NCBI GenBank assembly: GCA_964401995.1
Contig: CAYOAP010000015.1
Location: forward strand, 1 to 54,114
Length of the DNA: 54,114 bases
Reading direction: 5' to 3'
Source of the DNA: DATCBF01 sp964401995
GTDB taxonomy: Bacteria > Actinomycetota > Thermoleophilia > Solirubrobacterales > 70-9
Below, in pieces: positions 1 to 7,345 of the stretch (its first letter is position 1; each line of letters begins with the position of its first letter). The notes below the pieces were generated by a model that was not told where the DNA came from, did no database searches, and saw only the letters and a list, made by a program, of their open reading frames with translations. Position numbers and translations under genes: made by a program.

Positions 1-620
1 GGCTCGATCTTGCGGCGCAGGTTGGCGATGTGGGCGCGCAGGACCTGGAAGTCGTCTTCGTACTCGACGCCCCAGACCTCGACCAGGAGGGCGCGGTGGG
101 TCATCAGGCGGCCGCGGTTGCGGGCCAGGACCCGGAGCAGCTCGAACTCGGTCGGGGTCAGGTGGACCGGCTCGCCGTCGCGGCGCACGGCGCGGGCGGC
201 GAGGTCGACCTCCAGCCCCTCGGCCTCGATCAGCGGCTCGACCGCCTCCGGCTTGGCCCGGCGCAGGACCGCCTCCAACCGGGCGACCAGCTCCGGCGGG
301 CCGAAGGGCTTGGTCACGTAGTCGTCGGCGCCGGCGGCGAGCGCCCGCACCTTCTCCTCCTCCTCGCCCACCGCCGAGAGCACGATGATCGGCATCTCGC
401 TCCACTCGCGCAGCCGCTTGGTCACCTCGACCCCGTCGATGTCGGGCAGGACCAGGTCGAGGATCGCCGCGTCGGGCGGTTTGACCGCGGCGCGGTCGAG
501 CGCCTCCTCGCCATTGCTCGCCTCGATCGCCTCGTAGCCGGCCTCGCGCAGGATCACCCGCAGCGCCCGCAGGATCTGCGGCTCGTCGTCGCAGACGAGG
601 ATGCGGCCGGCGGCGGTCAT
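1..620 (-). CDS. OmpR/KdpE-family response regulator (3' end cut by window edge)
   Basis: Reading leftward from the ATG at 618-620 gives a receiver domain followed by a winged-helix DNA-binding domain, and the frame runs off the window edge without a stop. Visible receiver residues are the acidic pair D11-D12, phosphoacceptor D55 in ILDLVLPDIDG, S82 and K104 in VTKPF. The C-terminal part has the OmpR-type TPTEFELL helix and ends in AHIANLRRKI. The start overlaps the stop of the upstream histidine kinase by four bases (ATGA), so the two are translationally coupled and surely partners. It probably controls transcription in response to that kinase. The kinase's DUF4118-type membrane domain makes a KdpE-like identity likely, but no kdpABC genes are visible, so the regulon is unknown. 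Confidence 0.93.
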   Translation of the reverse strand, partial: MTAAGRILVCDDEPQILRALRVILREAGYEAIEASNGEEALDRAAVKPPDAAILDLVLPDIDGVEVTKRLREWSEMPIIVLSAVGEEEEKVRALAAGADDYVTKPFGPPELVARLEAVLRRAKPEAVEPLIEAEGLEVDLAARAVRRDGEPVHLTPTEFELLRVLARNRGRLMTHRALLVEVWGVEYEDDFQVLRAHIANLRRKIE

Positions 621-1768
621 CGCTCCCCCCCGTCCTCGCCGGAGAAGGAGACGACGAAGGTCGTGCCCTGGCCAGCCAGCGACTCGACCGCGATCTCACC
701 GCCGTTGGCCTCGACGAAGCCCTTGGCGATCGCCAGGCCGAGCCCCGAGCCGGTGTGGGTGCCGGCTGCCTCGCCGCGGAAGAAGGGCTCGAAGATGCGG
801 GTGAGGTCGGCGTGGGAGATCCCCGGACCCTGGTCGACGACGCGGACGACGAGGCGCGGGCCGACCACCCTGGAGCGGACGAGGACGGGGCGGCCGGCGC
901 CGTGGCGGACCGCGTTCTCGAAGAGGTTGGCGAAGGCGCGTTCGAGCTGGGTCGCGTCGGCCCTCAGGGTCGGCAGGTCGCCGCCGGGGCTGACCCGGAC
1001 CGCCTCACGGTCGGCGCCGATCGAGTCGCGCGCCGCCTCCAGCACCTCGCTGAGGTCGACCGGCTCGCGCCGCGGCGCGGCGCCGCCGGTCTCGAGGCTG
1101 GAGATGTCGAGCAGGTTCTCGACCAGGCGGGAGAGCCTGTTGCCCTGGTCGACGACGCCATCGCTGAGCTCGGCCCGCTCCGCCCCGGTCAGGGTCTCCG
1201 AGCCAAGCGCCGAGCCGGAGGCGATGATCGAGGTCAGCGGCGTCCGCAGGTCGTGGGAGACGGAGCGCAGCAGCGAGGTCTTGAGCTCGTCGCTGCGGCG
1301 CAGCGCCTCGGCCTCGACCACCTCCGCCTGCATCCGGTCGCGCTCGGCGGCGAGCGCCGCCAGCTCGGCCAGGGCCCGGTCGGCGCGCTCGCGGCCGCGC
1401 TCGGCCTCCTCGGCGCGGGCCCGGGCGAGCTCGGCCAGGGAGCTGGCGGCGACCGCCACCACCCCGAAGACGACGATCGCGACCAGGTCGCGGTCCTCGG
1501 CGACGGTGAAGCGGCCGAGGGGCGCGATGTGGAACCAGTTGAAGGCGGCGACGCTGGCAACCGAGGTCAGCAGGCCCAGGCGCCAGCCCCAGACGGTCGA
1601 GACCAGGAGGACGCCCGGCAGGTAGACGATGCCGAGCGAGATCGCCGGGGCCACGTCTTCAAGCGGGTAGACGATCAGGGTGCCGAGCGCGACCGCCGCG
1701 ATCGAGGCGAGCACTCCCGCCCAGACAGGGAGGCGGCGGCTGCGGTTGTCGCTGGAGTCGGTCGTCAT
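617..1768 (-). CDS. KdpD-like membrane histidine kinase lacking the N-terminal sensor domains
   Basis: A 383-aa sensor kinase. The first ~100 residues hold closely packed membrane helices resembling the KdpD four-helix (DUF4118) domain, followed by an Ala/Glu/Arg-rich coiled coil, a HisKA domain with H-box SVSHDLRTPLTS and a HATPase domain with an N-box (FENAVRHG), G1 (DQGPGIS) and G2 (GSGLGLAIAKG). The frame stays open further upstream, but that part is low-quality antisense coding, so I start at MTTDSSDN (ATG 1766-1768). The protein is much shorter than E. coli KdpD because the Usp and KdpD N-terminal domains are absent. Such truncated forms occur in actinobacteria. It is divergent from the membrane-protein gene at 1809 across 40 bp and coupled to the regulator downstream. 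Confidence 0.92.
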   Translation of the reverse strand: MTTDSSDNRSRRLPVWAGVLASIAAVALGTLIVYPLEDVAPAISLGIVYLPGVLLVSTVWGWRLGLLTSVASVAAFNWFHIAPLGRFTVAEDRDLVAIVVFGVVAVAASSLAELARARAEEAERGRERADRALAELAALAAERDRMQAEVVEAEALRRSDELKTSLLRSVSHDLRTPLTSIIASGSALGSETLTGAERAELSDGVVDQGNRLSRLVENLLDISSLETGGAAPRREPVDLSEVLEAARDSIGADREAVRVSPGGDLPTLRADATQLERAFANLFENAVRHGAGRPVLVRSRVVGPRLVVRVVDQGPGISHADLTRIFEPFFRGEAAGTHTGSGLGLAIAKGFVEANGGEIAVESLAGQGTTFVVSFSGEDGGER

Positions 1769-1793
1769 CGAAGCATCTGAGCCTTCACTGCCA

Positions 1794-1799
1794 TAGTTT
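1794..1799 (+). promoter_or_regulatory. -10 box TAGTTT for leaderless start at 1809
   Basis: TAGTTT ends nine bases before the ATG at 1809 and there is no Shine-Dalgarno in between, so transcription should begin at or next to the start codon. Confidence 0.5.
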
Positions 1800-1808
1800 C
1801 CGCCCCTG

Positions 1809-4262
1809 ATGCTCGGGACGTGCGCCTCGGCGCTACTTATATGCGCCGCCTCGCTGCTTGTCGGCCGCGCCATTCTCGCCATTGCGGGGCGCGAGAGCTG
1901 GTCCTGGCTGGAGCCGGCGGTCGGCTTCGGCGCGATCCTCACCGTCACCGGGGCCCTGGCCCGGGCCCCCGGCCACGGCACGAGCGCGACCCTGGGCCTG
2001 CTCGCCCTCCTGCTCGGCGCCGGCGCGATCGCGATACGCGGGTCGACGGGCCGAAAAGTCGTCCATAGGTTTACTTTTAGGCCCGTCGGCGGATTCGGTG
2101 GCGCGATCCGCGAAGGCCTGCCGGCAGCGATCGTCGTCCTCCTCGTGCTCTCGATCCCGTTCGCGGTCAGCGGCCGCTGGGGGCTGCTCGGCGAGGGATT
2201 CAACAACGACCTCGGCCTGCACCTGGCCTGGGCCGAGTGGCTGCGCAGCGGCTTCGGGCCGGCGCCCGACCCCGGCTATCCGCTCGGGCCGCACGGCCTC
2301 GCCGTCGCCACCGCCGCCGTGCCGGGGATCGGGCTGGGCCAGGCCTTCATCGGCGAGATCTTCGCGATCGGAACCCTGACCGCGCTGACCGCGCTCGGCG
2401 CCCTGCGCGACCTCGGCATCGTCCGCCGCGTCTTTGCCGCCGCCCTGGTCGCCGTCCCCTACCTCGCCGCCTCCTACTTCGCCCAGGCGGCCTTCAAGGA
2501 GATGGCCGAGGCCCTCTTCGTCCTCGCCTTCGCGATCGCCCTGATGGACCTCGACCGCCGACGGGCCGAAAAGTCGACCATGGGTTCACTTTTAGGCCCG
2601 TCGGCGGGGAGTTGGGAAGGGCGGGCGCGGCTGGCGCTGGCGCCGCTGGCGCTTGCCGGCGGGATCTTCTTCTCCTACAGCTTTGCCGGGATCGCCTGGC
2701 CGGTCGCGATCGTCGCCCTCTGGAGCCTGACCGTGCCGGAGGTGAGGCGGCTGCTGGCGCCGCGGGCGCTGCTGCGCTTCCTGTTGCGGCCGGCAACTCT
2801 GATCGCGATCGTCTTCCTCGCCGGGCTCGCGGCAGTGCTGGCGCTGGTCGGCCCCTTCGGCTTCGCCAGCGGCTTCAACAAGGTCGCCGGCAGCAACACT
2901 TACGGGCCGGTCTCGCCAATCGAGGCGCTCGGCGTCTGGCCCGCCTCCAACTACCGCCTCGACGCGGCCGGCGGGGCCGAACTGGCCGGCGTCGCCGGGG
3001 CGATCGCGACGCTGGCGCTGCTGGTCGGGGTCGCCTGGTGGGTGCGCCGCCGCGACTTCGCAGTGCCGATCGCGCTCGGCGCCAGCGTCGTCCTCTACCT
3101 CGCCTCGCTCCCCTTCAGCGGCGATTACTCGCGGGCGAAGGCGCTGATGATCATCGCCCCGCTGGCGATGCTGCTGGCGCTGCGGCCGCTGCTGGCCGAG
3201 CTGGTCAAGGCGCCGGCCGAAGACCGGCTGGGGGCCGAGTCGCCGCGGACGTCGCCCTGGGATCCGTTGCGGCGGCTCGCCTGGGGGGCGCTGGCGGTCG
3301 CCTTCATTGGCGGCGCCATCTACTCGAGCTTCCTTGCCCTGCGCGACGCGCCGGTCGGCCCGCCCGGCCACGGCTCGGAGCTGCGCGCCTTCCTGCCGAT
3401 CCTGCACGGCAAGCCCGTACTCTACGCGGGCCAGGACCGCTACGCCGCCTACGAGCTGCTCGGCGCCGACACCCACGTGCCGCTGGTCGAGTTCCCCGAC
3501 GAGGCCGTCTCCCAGAACCCGGAGAAGCCGTTCGACACCGGCAACGCCTACAGCCCGATCGACTTCGACTCCTTTTCGCGGGGCACGCTCGACGCCTTCG
3601 AATACGTGATCACCGGGCGGGCGGCCTGGAACAGCCAGGCCCCGGAAAACTTCCGCCGCGTCGCCGCCACTCCGTCCTATGTGCTCTGGAAGCGGACCGG
3701 GCCGACCCCCGACGATCGCCACGTCCTGCTCGAGGGCACCGAAGCCGGGGCGCGCGCCGGCTGCGCCTCGCCCGAGATTCGCATCCTCCTCGCCAACCCA
3801 GGCCGGGCCTCGCTCTTCCCCGACCCGGTGATCGGGGCCAAGGCCCGCTGGCTGCCCGACAGCGTCCTCGGGACCGGCGAGAGCGCCTCCCAGACCCTGA
3901 GCCTGCCGGCCGGCCGCTGGAACCTCTCGCTGCAGTACTTCTCCCCCTTCGGCCTCACCCTCTCGGCACCGGGATTCCACGAATCGCTGAAGCCGGCCCT
4001 GGACGGGCAGCGCCCGAACACGATCAGCCTCGCCAACGACGGCCAGTTCTGGACCGCGGGCCAGATCAGCGGTGGCGGCGCGCCGCTCAAGTTCACGATC
4101 GCCGCCGCCGACGCCAGCACCCTGCAGAGCCTCAGCGGCTACGACGGCAAGGCCTACGTCGGCGCCCTGATCGCGGTCCCCGCCGAGCCGCACCGGATCG
4201 TGCCGCTAAAGCATGCCTGCAACGGCTGGATCGACTGGTACGAATCGAAGGAATCGCCCTAG
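1809..4262 (+). CDS. Multi-pass membrane protein with C-terminal extracytoplasmic domain, carrying two in-frame palindromic elements
   Basis: An 817-aa protein with about a dozen hydrophobic segments over residues 1-510 and a soluble C-terminal region that is probably extracytoplasmic. I do not recognise a family. The general build resembles large actinobacterial integral membrane proteins of the GT-C/DUF6541 kind, but no catalytic motif can be claimed. Two 47-bp palindromic elements lie inside the reading frame. The first encodes residues 79-94, between two membrane helices. The second encodes about residues 250-265, also in a polar loop, and is read in a different frame. Neither breaks the ORF. 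The segment TGRKVVHRFTFRPVG and the segment EKSTMGSLLGPSAG are therefore translated repeat DNA. The start is the ATG nine bases after a TAGTTT box. Confidence 0.88.
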   Translation: MLGTCASALLICAASLLVGRAILAIAGRESWSWLEPAVGFGAILTVTGALARAPGHGTSATLGLLALLLGAGAIAIRGSTGRKVVHRFTFRPVGGFGGAIREGLPAAIVVLLVLSIPFAVSGRWGLLGEGFNNDLGLHLAWAEWLRSGFGPAPDPGYPLGPHGLAVATAAVPGIGLGQAFIGEIFAIGTLTALTALGALRDLGIVRRVFAAALVAVPYLAASYFAQAAFKEMAEALFVLAFAIALMDLDRRRAEKSTMGSLLGPSAGSWEGRARLALAPLALAGGIFFSYSFAGIAWPVAIVALWSLTVPEVRRLLAPRALLRFLLRPATLIAIVFLAGLAAVLALVGPFGFASGFNKVAGSNTYGPVSPIEALGVWPASNYRLDAAGGAELAGVAGAIATLALLVGVAWWVRRRDFAVPIALGASVVLYLASLPFSGDYSRAKALMIIAPLAMLLALRPLLAELVKAPAEDRLGAESPRTSPWDPLRRLAWGALAVAFIGGAIYSSFLALRDAPVGPPGHGSELRAFLPILHGKPVLYAGQDRYAAYELLGADTHVPLVEFPDEAVSQNPEKPFDTGNAYSPIDFDSFSRGTLDAFEYVITGRAAWNSQAPENFRRVAATPSYVLWKRTGPTPDDRHVLLEGTEAGARAGCASPEIRILLANPGRASLFPDPVIGAKARWLPDSVLGTGESASQTLSLPAGRWNLSLQYFSPFGLTLSAPGFHESLKPALDGQRPNTISLANDGQFWTAGQISGGGAPLKFTIAAADASTLQSLSGYDGKAYVGALIAVPAEPHRIVPLKHACNGWIDWYESKESP
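2043..2089. repeat. 47-bp palindromic element, copy 1 (inside coding sequence)
   Basis: The left arm starts TCGACGGGCCGAAAAGTCG and the right arm ends TTACTTTTAGGCCCGTCGG, around a nine-base loop (TCCATAGGT). It has the same length as the other three copies, with about four arm mismatches, so it looks like a decayed copy. It is read in-frame as residues 79-94 of the membrane protein, in a loop between helices. Confidence 0.9.
2558..2604. repeat. 47-bp palindromic element, copy 2 (inside coding sequence)
   Basis: The left arm is CCGACGGGCCGAAAAGTCG and the right arm is TCACTTTTAGGCCCGTCGG, around loop ACCATGGGT. Three arm positions do not pair. It lies in the same gene as copy 1 but is translated in another reading frame (..RRAEKSTMGSLLGPSAG..). 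Confidence 0.92.
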
Positions 4263-4269
4263 GCTCTGG

Positions 4270-4275
4270 TATTTT
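4270..4275 (+). promoter_or_regulatory. -10 box TATTTT for leaderless start at 4284
   Basis: TATTTT lies eight bases before the ATG and overlaps the left arm of the inverted repeat at 4273-4296. No ribosome binding site is visible. Confidence 0.55.
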
Positions 4276-4296
4276 GACACCGTATGAGGTGTCAAA
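4273..4296. promoter_or_regulatory. Operator-like inverted repeat over the XRE gene start
   Basis: A perfect 9-bp inverted repeat, TTTGACACC and GGTGTCAAA, separated by six bases that contain the ATG of the regulator gene. It also overlaps the -10 box. This is the layout expected for an autorepressor binding its own leaderless promoter. Confidence 0.65.
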
Positions 4297-4655
4297 CTAA
4301 CGCTGCCGTGCTGCTGCGCGCCAAACGGGAACAGCATGGGCTCAGCCAGCGTCGCCTGGCGCTGCGGGCCGGGACCAGCCAGGACGCGATCAGCAGGATC
4401 GAGCGGGGGGCAGAATCCCCGACCATCGAGAGGCTCGCCCAGATCCTGCTTGCCCTTGGGGAGCAGTTGGACTTGAGCGCAACGCCGCTGCAGGCCCGGG
4501 TGCCCGCAGCCGACCTTGCCACGGCAGCGGCGATGACACTAGAGGAACGGCTGCGCGAGGCTGCTTCCTGGAACAGGGTCACGTCTGAGCTTGCCCTAGC
4601 GGGCGAGGAGGCTCGCCGTCATGGGCACCCCGCGACGAAGCGAGGCCACACGTGA
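4284..4655 (+). CDS. XRE-family HTH regulator, likely antitoxin partner
   Basis: A 123-aa protein with a Cro/C1-type helix-turn-helix at about residues 8-62 (KREQHGLSQRRLALRAGTSQ, then ISRIERGAESPTIERLAQIL). The charged C-terminal tail contains helical segments that could contact a partner. Its stop overlaps the GTG start of the nucleotidyltransferase gene (GTGA at 4652-4655), the usual arrangement of a two-gene toxin-antitoxin operon. The start codon sits inside a perfect inverted repeat, which suggests autorepression. By analogy with AbiE-type systems this would be the antitoxin and the nucleotidyltransferase the toxin. That role is inferred from order and family only. Confidence 0.85.
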   Translation: MRCQTNAAVLLRAKREQHGLSQRRLALRAGTSQDAISRIERGAESPTIERLAQILLALGEQLDLSATPLQARVPAADLATAAAMTLEERLREAASWNRVTSELALAGEEARRHGHPATKRGHT

Positions 4656-5188
4656 ACGGTTCCACGGAAGCGACGGAACGGCCCCTTGATCTCAGCTCCC
4701 TCCTACAGGCGCTGGCTCACCACAGTGTCGACTATGTAGTGATCGGCGGAGTCGCCGTCCAGGTGCACGGCCACCGGCGCACGACCATGGACCTCGACCT
4801 GGTCCCTGATCCAGCGCCCGACAACCTCCTGCGGCTCTCCGCGGTCCTGAAGGAGCTCGAGGCACGTCCCCGAGACACTCCGGCAGGCGAGGTCGAGGTG
4901 GCCGCCGCTGACCTGGAGCGATTGGCTCTGGCGGCTGTCGTCCCTCCCCTCTCCACCCGGCACGGACAGCTCCACATCCTTCCCCAGCCGAAGGGAAGCC
5001 GCCCTTTCGGCGCGCTCAAGGAGGCGGCCCTCGTCGTCGAGATCGACGGCGTTGAGATCGCGATCGCCTCGCTCGACGACCTGATCCGGATGAAGCGGGC
5101 CGCAGGGCGCCCCGCCGACCTGGACGACATCGCCGCCCTGACCGCAGCGGCTCCTAAACGGCCTTCGCCGCCAGGCGCTCCGGGCTGA
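4652..5188 (+). CDS. AbiEii/MNT-like nucleotidyltransferase (module 1)
   Basis: A 178-aa protein of the nucleotidyltransferase superfamily. The signature GGVAVQVHG is followed after six residues by DLDLV, giving the GG...D-x-D active-site pattern. A later segment, LDDLIRMKRAAGRPADLDD, is typical of the C-terminal half of DUF6036/AbiEii-like enzymes. The family transfers a nucleotide to tRNA or protein targets in known toxin systems; the substrate here is unknown. It is coupled to the HTH gene by a GTGA overlap. The 3' end overlaps the convergent desaturase gene by 35 bp, so one of these ends may have been acquired later. Two further members of this family lie at 21208 and 40459. Confidence 0.85.
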   Translation: MNGSTEATERPLDLSSLLQALAHHSVDYVVIGGVAVQVHGHRRTTMDLDLVPDPAPDNLLRLSAVLKELEARPRDTPAGEVEVAAADLERLALAAVVPPLSTRHGQLHILPQPKGSRPFGALKEAALVVEIDGVEIAIASLDDLIRMKRAAGRPADLDDIAALTAAAPKRPSPPGAPG

Positions 5189-6074
5189 CGCGGACGACGT
5201 CCCAGGCCCAGCCGAGCCGCTCGAAGGAGTCGATCACCAGAGCCGAGGGATCTACCTGGAAGCGGCCGAGGCCGTGGGTGGAGGAGGTCGGAAAGGCGTG
5301 GTGGTTGTTGTGCCAGGCCTCGCCGAAGGTCGGGATCGCGATCAGGGCCAGGTTGCGCGAGTGGTCGGCGGTCTCAAAGTCGCGGTTGCCGAAGACATGG
5401 CAGAGCGAGTTGATGCTGTAGGTGAAGTGGTGGAGGACGAAGACCCGGACAAGGCCGCCCCAGAGCAGGCCGGTGAGGGCGGCAAAGAGGGTGCCGCCGA
5501 TCACCCAGCCGAGCGCGAAGGGCAGCAGCAGGCCGCCGATCGCCCAGTAGAGGAAGGTGCGATCGACCCAGCTGATCACCGGGTCGGCGATCAGGTCGGG
5601 GGCGAAGCGCTCCTTGTTGCCGCGCTGAGTGTGGATGAAGAGCCAGCCGACGTGGGCGTGGAAGAGGCCGCGCAGGGCGCCGCCGATGCCGCCGCCGTGA
5701 TCGACGTGGGGGCTGTGGGGATCGCCCTCTTCGTCGGCGAAAGCGTGGTGCTTGCGATGGTCGGCGACCCAGGAGATGACCGGGCCCTCGATCGCCGCCG
5801 AGCCGAGGATCGCCAGCAGGCCGTGCAGCCAGCGCTTCGCCTTGAAGCTGCGGTGGGTGAGGTGGCGGTGGAAGCCGACCGTGATCCCGAGCCCGGTCAG
5901 CGGGTAGAGGACCGCGAAGAGGATGACGTCGCTCCAGTGCAGCGCCCTGCCCCAGACCTGCCAGGCGGCGAGCAGGATCGCGAGGAAAGGGATCAGGGTG
6001 ACGAGGCCGGTGATGATGCGGTCGCGGGTCTCGTTTGCGACCGGCTGGATGTCCGAGGGAAGCGGCGACGCCAC
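5154..6074 (-). CDS. Membrane fatty-acid (acyl-CoA) desaturase
   Basis: A 306-aa membrane di-iron desaturase of the delta-9 type, which introduces a double bond into acyl chains. The three histidine clusters are intact: HRHLTH at 69-74, HRKHH at 106-110 and HNNHH at 255-259. Hydrophobic segments at about 22-62, 84-100 and 173-215 give the expected four-helix topology. I use the GTG at 6072-6074, which has a TATGAT box six bases upstream and so is probably leaderless. It is divergent from the cyclopropane synthase gene across 67 bp. The pair makes sense together, since cyclopropane synthases act on the double bonds made by desaturases. The product pool is membrane phospholipid acyl chains. Confidence 0.93.
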   Translation of the reverse strand: MASPLPSDIQPVANETRDRIITGLVTLIPFLAILLAAWQVWGRALHWSDVILFAVLYPLTGLGITVGFHRHLTHRSFKAKRWLHGLLAILGSAAIEGPVISWVADHRKHHAFADEEGDPHSPHVDHGGGIGGALRGLFHAHVGWLFIHTQRGNKERFAPDLIADPVISWVDRTFLYWAIGGLLLPFALGWVIGGTLFAALTGLLWGGLVRVFVLHHFTYSINSLCHVFGNRDFETADHSRNLALIAIPTFGEAWHNNHHAFPTSSTHGLGRFQVDPSALVIDSFERLGWAWDVVRVSPERLAAKAV

Positions 6075-6080
6075 GCCACG

Positions 6081-6086
6081 ATCATA
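6081..6086 (-). promoter_or_regulatory. -10 box TATGAT for the desaturase gene
   Basis: TATGAT on the minus strand ends six bases before the GTG start at 6074, indicating a leaderless transcript. Confidence 0.55.
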
Positions 6087-6126
6087 CGGATCGTGCCACT
6101 GGAAGATGTCGAGGTTGGGCCGCTGT

Positions 6127-6132
6127 TAGGGT
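6127..6132 (+). promoter_or_regulatory. -10 box TAGGGT for the cyclopropane synthase gene
   Basis: TAGGGT ends nine bases before the ATG at 6142. It lies in the same 67-bp divergent region as the desaturase promoter. Confidence 0.5.
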
Positions 6133-6141
6133 CCAGACACA

Positions 6142-7341
6142 ATGCCGTTCGCCAGCACCGCGCCGCTGCGGCGCGAGATCGAGAGGCAGATCCCCGAGCG
6201 ACCGTTCGCGGTCGAGTTCTGGGACGGGACGCGGCTGCCCGCCAGCAACGGCGGCGGGCCCACCTTCTTCGTCCGCTCGCCGCGGGCCGCCGCCCACGTG
6301 CTGCGGGCGCCTGGGCAGCTCGGGCTCGGACGCGCCTACGTCAGTGGCGATATCGAGGTCGACGACATCGACGCGGTGATCGCCCTGCTCGACAGCTGGA
6401 AGCCGCCCACGCCGGAGAGCAAGGCGAAGTTGCTAGCCGGCGCCGTCCGCGCCGCCGGGCTGACGCGGCCGCCGCGCCGTCCCGCTTCGGAGCTGCGCCC
6501 CAGCGGCCGCCGCCACAGCAAGGAGCGCGACGCCCGCGCCGTCCGCCACCACTACGACGTCTCCAACCAGTTCTTCAAGCTCTTCCTCGACGAGTCGACC
6601 ACCTACAGCTGCGCGATCTTCTCCCGCGGGGCGGAGACCCTGGAGGCCGCCCAGGAGGAGAAGCTGGAGATGGTCTGCCGCAAGCTTGAGCTGAAGGAGG
6701 GCGAGCGGGTGCTCGACGTCGGCTGCGGCTGGGGCAGCTTCTCGCTCTGGGCGGCGACCCGCCACGGGGCCCGGGTGACCGGCATCACCCTCTCCCCTCC
6801 CCAGGCCGAAGAGGCGCGGCGGCGGGCCGAGGCGGCTGGGGTCGCCGACCGGGTCGAGATCCGGGTGATGGACTACCGCGACCTGTCCGGCGAGAAGTTC
6901 GACGCGATCTCCAGCATCGGCATGGTCGAGCACGTCGGCGGCGAGCAGATCGACGTCTACGCCCGCACCCTGGCCGGGTTGCTCGACCCGGGCGGGCGGC
7001 TGCTCAACCACGGCATCGCCCGCCTCCGCCATTCCGACCCCGAGGCCGGCCCCTTCTCCGAGCGCTACGTCTTCCCCGACGCCGACCCCCTGCACCTCTC
7101 GCGGGTGCTGCTGGCGCTGGAGCGGGCCGGCTTCGTCACCCGCCACGTCGAGGAGTTCGGCGCCGACTACGCCGAGACCCTGCGCCACTGGACCCGCCGC
7201 CTCGACGAGAACCTCGACGAGGCGATCTGCCTCGCCGGGCCGGAACGGGTCCGGGTCTGGCGCTTGTACCTGCGAGCGGCGCGCAACGGCTTCGAGTCCG
7301 GCTTCACCTCGATCTACCAGGCGCGCTGCAGCCTCGGCTGA
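6142..7341 (+). CDS. cfa: Cyclopropane-fatty-acyl-phospholipid synthase family methyltransferase
   Basis: A 399-aa SAM-dependent methyltransferase of the CFA/mycolic acid synthase family. An N-terminal region of about 130 residues precedes RHHYDVSNQFFKLFLD (135-150), which is diagnostic of the family, and the SAM-binding motif VLDVGCGWGS at 190-199. GMVEHVG and LLNHGIARL further on match the usual acidic and bicarbonate-site regions. It transfers a methylene from SAM to unsaturated acyl chains in membrane lipids. The gene is divergent from a desaturase and starts leaderless behind TAGGGT. A closely related C-methyltransferase making methyl-branched lipids is an alternative. Confidence 0.92.
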   Translation: MPFASTAPLRREIERQIPERPFAVEFWDGTRLPASNGGGPTFFVRSPRAAAHVLRAPGQLGLGRAYVSGDIEVDDIDAVIALLDSWKPPTPESKAKLLAGAVRAAGLTRPPRRPASELRPSGRRHSKERDARAVRHHYDVSNQFFKLFLDESTTYSCAIFSRGAETLEAAQEEKLEMVCRKLELKEGERVLDVGCGWGSFSLWAATRHGARVTGITLSPPQAEEARRRAEAAGVADRVEIRVMDYRDLSGEKFDAISSIGMVEHVGGEQIDVYARTLAGLLDPGGRLLNHGIARLRHSDPEAGPFSERYVFPDADPLHLSRVLLALERAGFVTRHVEEFGADYAETLRHWTRRLDENLDEAICLAGPERVRVWRLYLRAARNGFESGFTSIYQARCSLG

Positions 7342-7345
7342 GGCG

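Noticed and set aside
617..1768. Complete kdp potassium-transport locus
   Set aside because: Only the two-component pair is seen; no kdpA, kdpB or kdpC sequence is in the window, and the kinase lacks the KdpD N-terminal domains.
6127..6145. TTAGGGTC before the cyclopropane synthase gene as a third iron box
   Set aside because: The second half-site (CCTAAC) is missing; it is better explained as a -10 box.
5274..6689. Long open frame on the plus strand across the desaturase and cyclopropane synthase genes
   Set aside because: It is a shadow of two well-supported genes. Long shadow ORFs are expected at this GC content.
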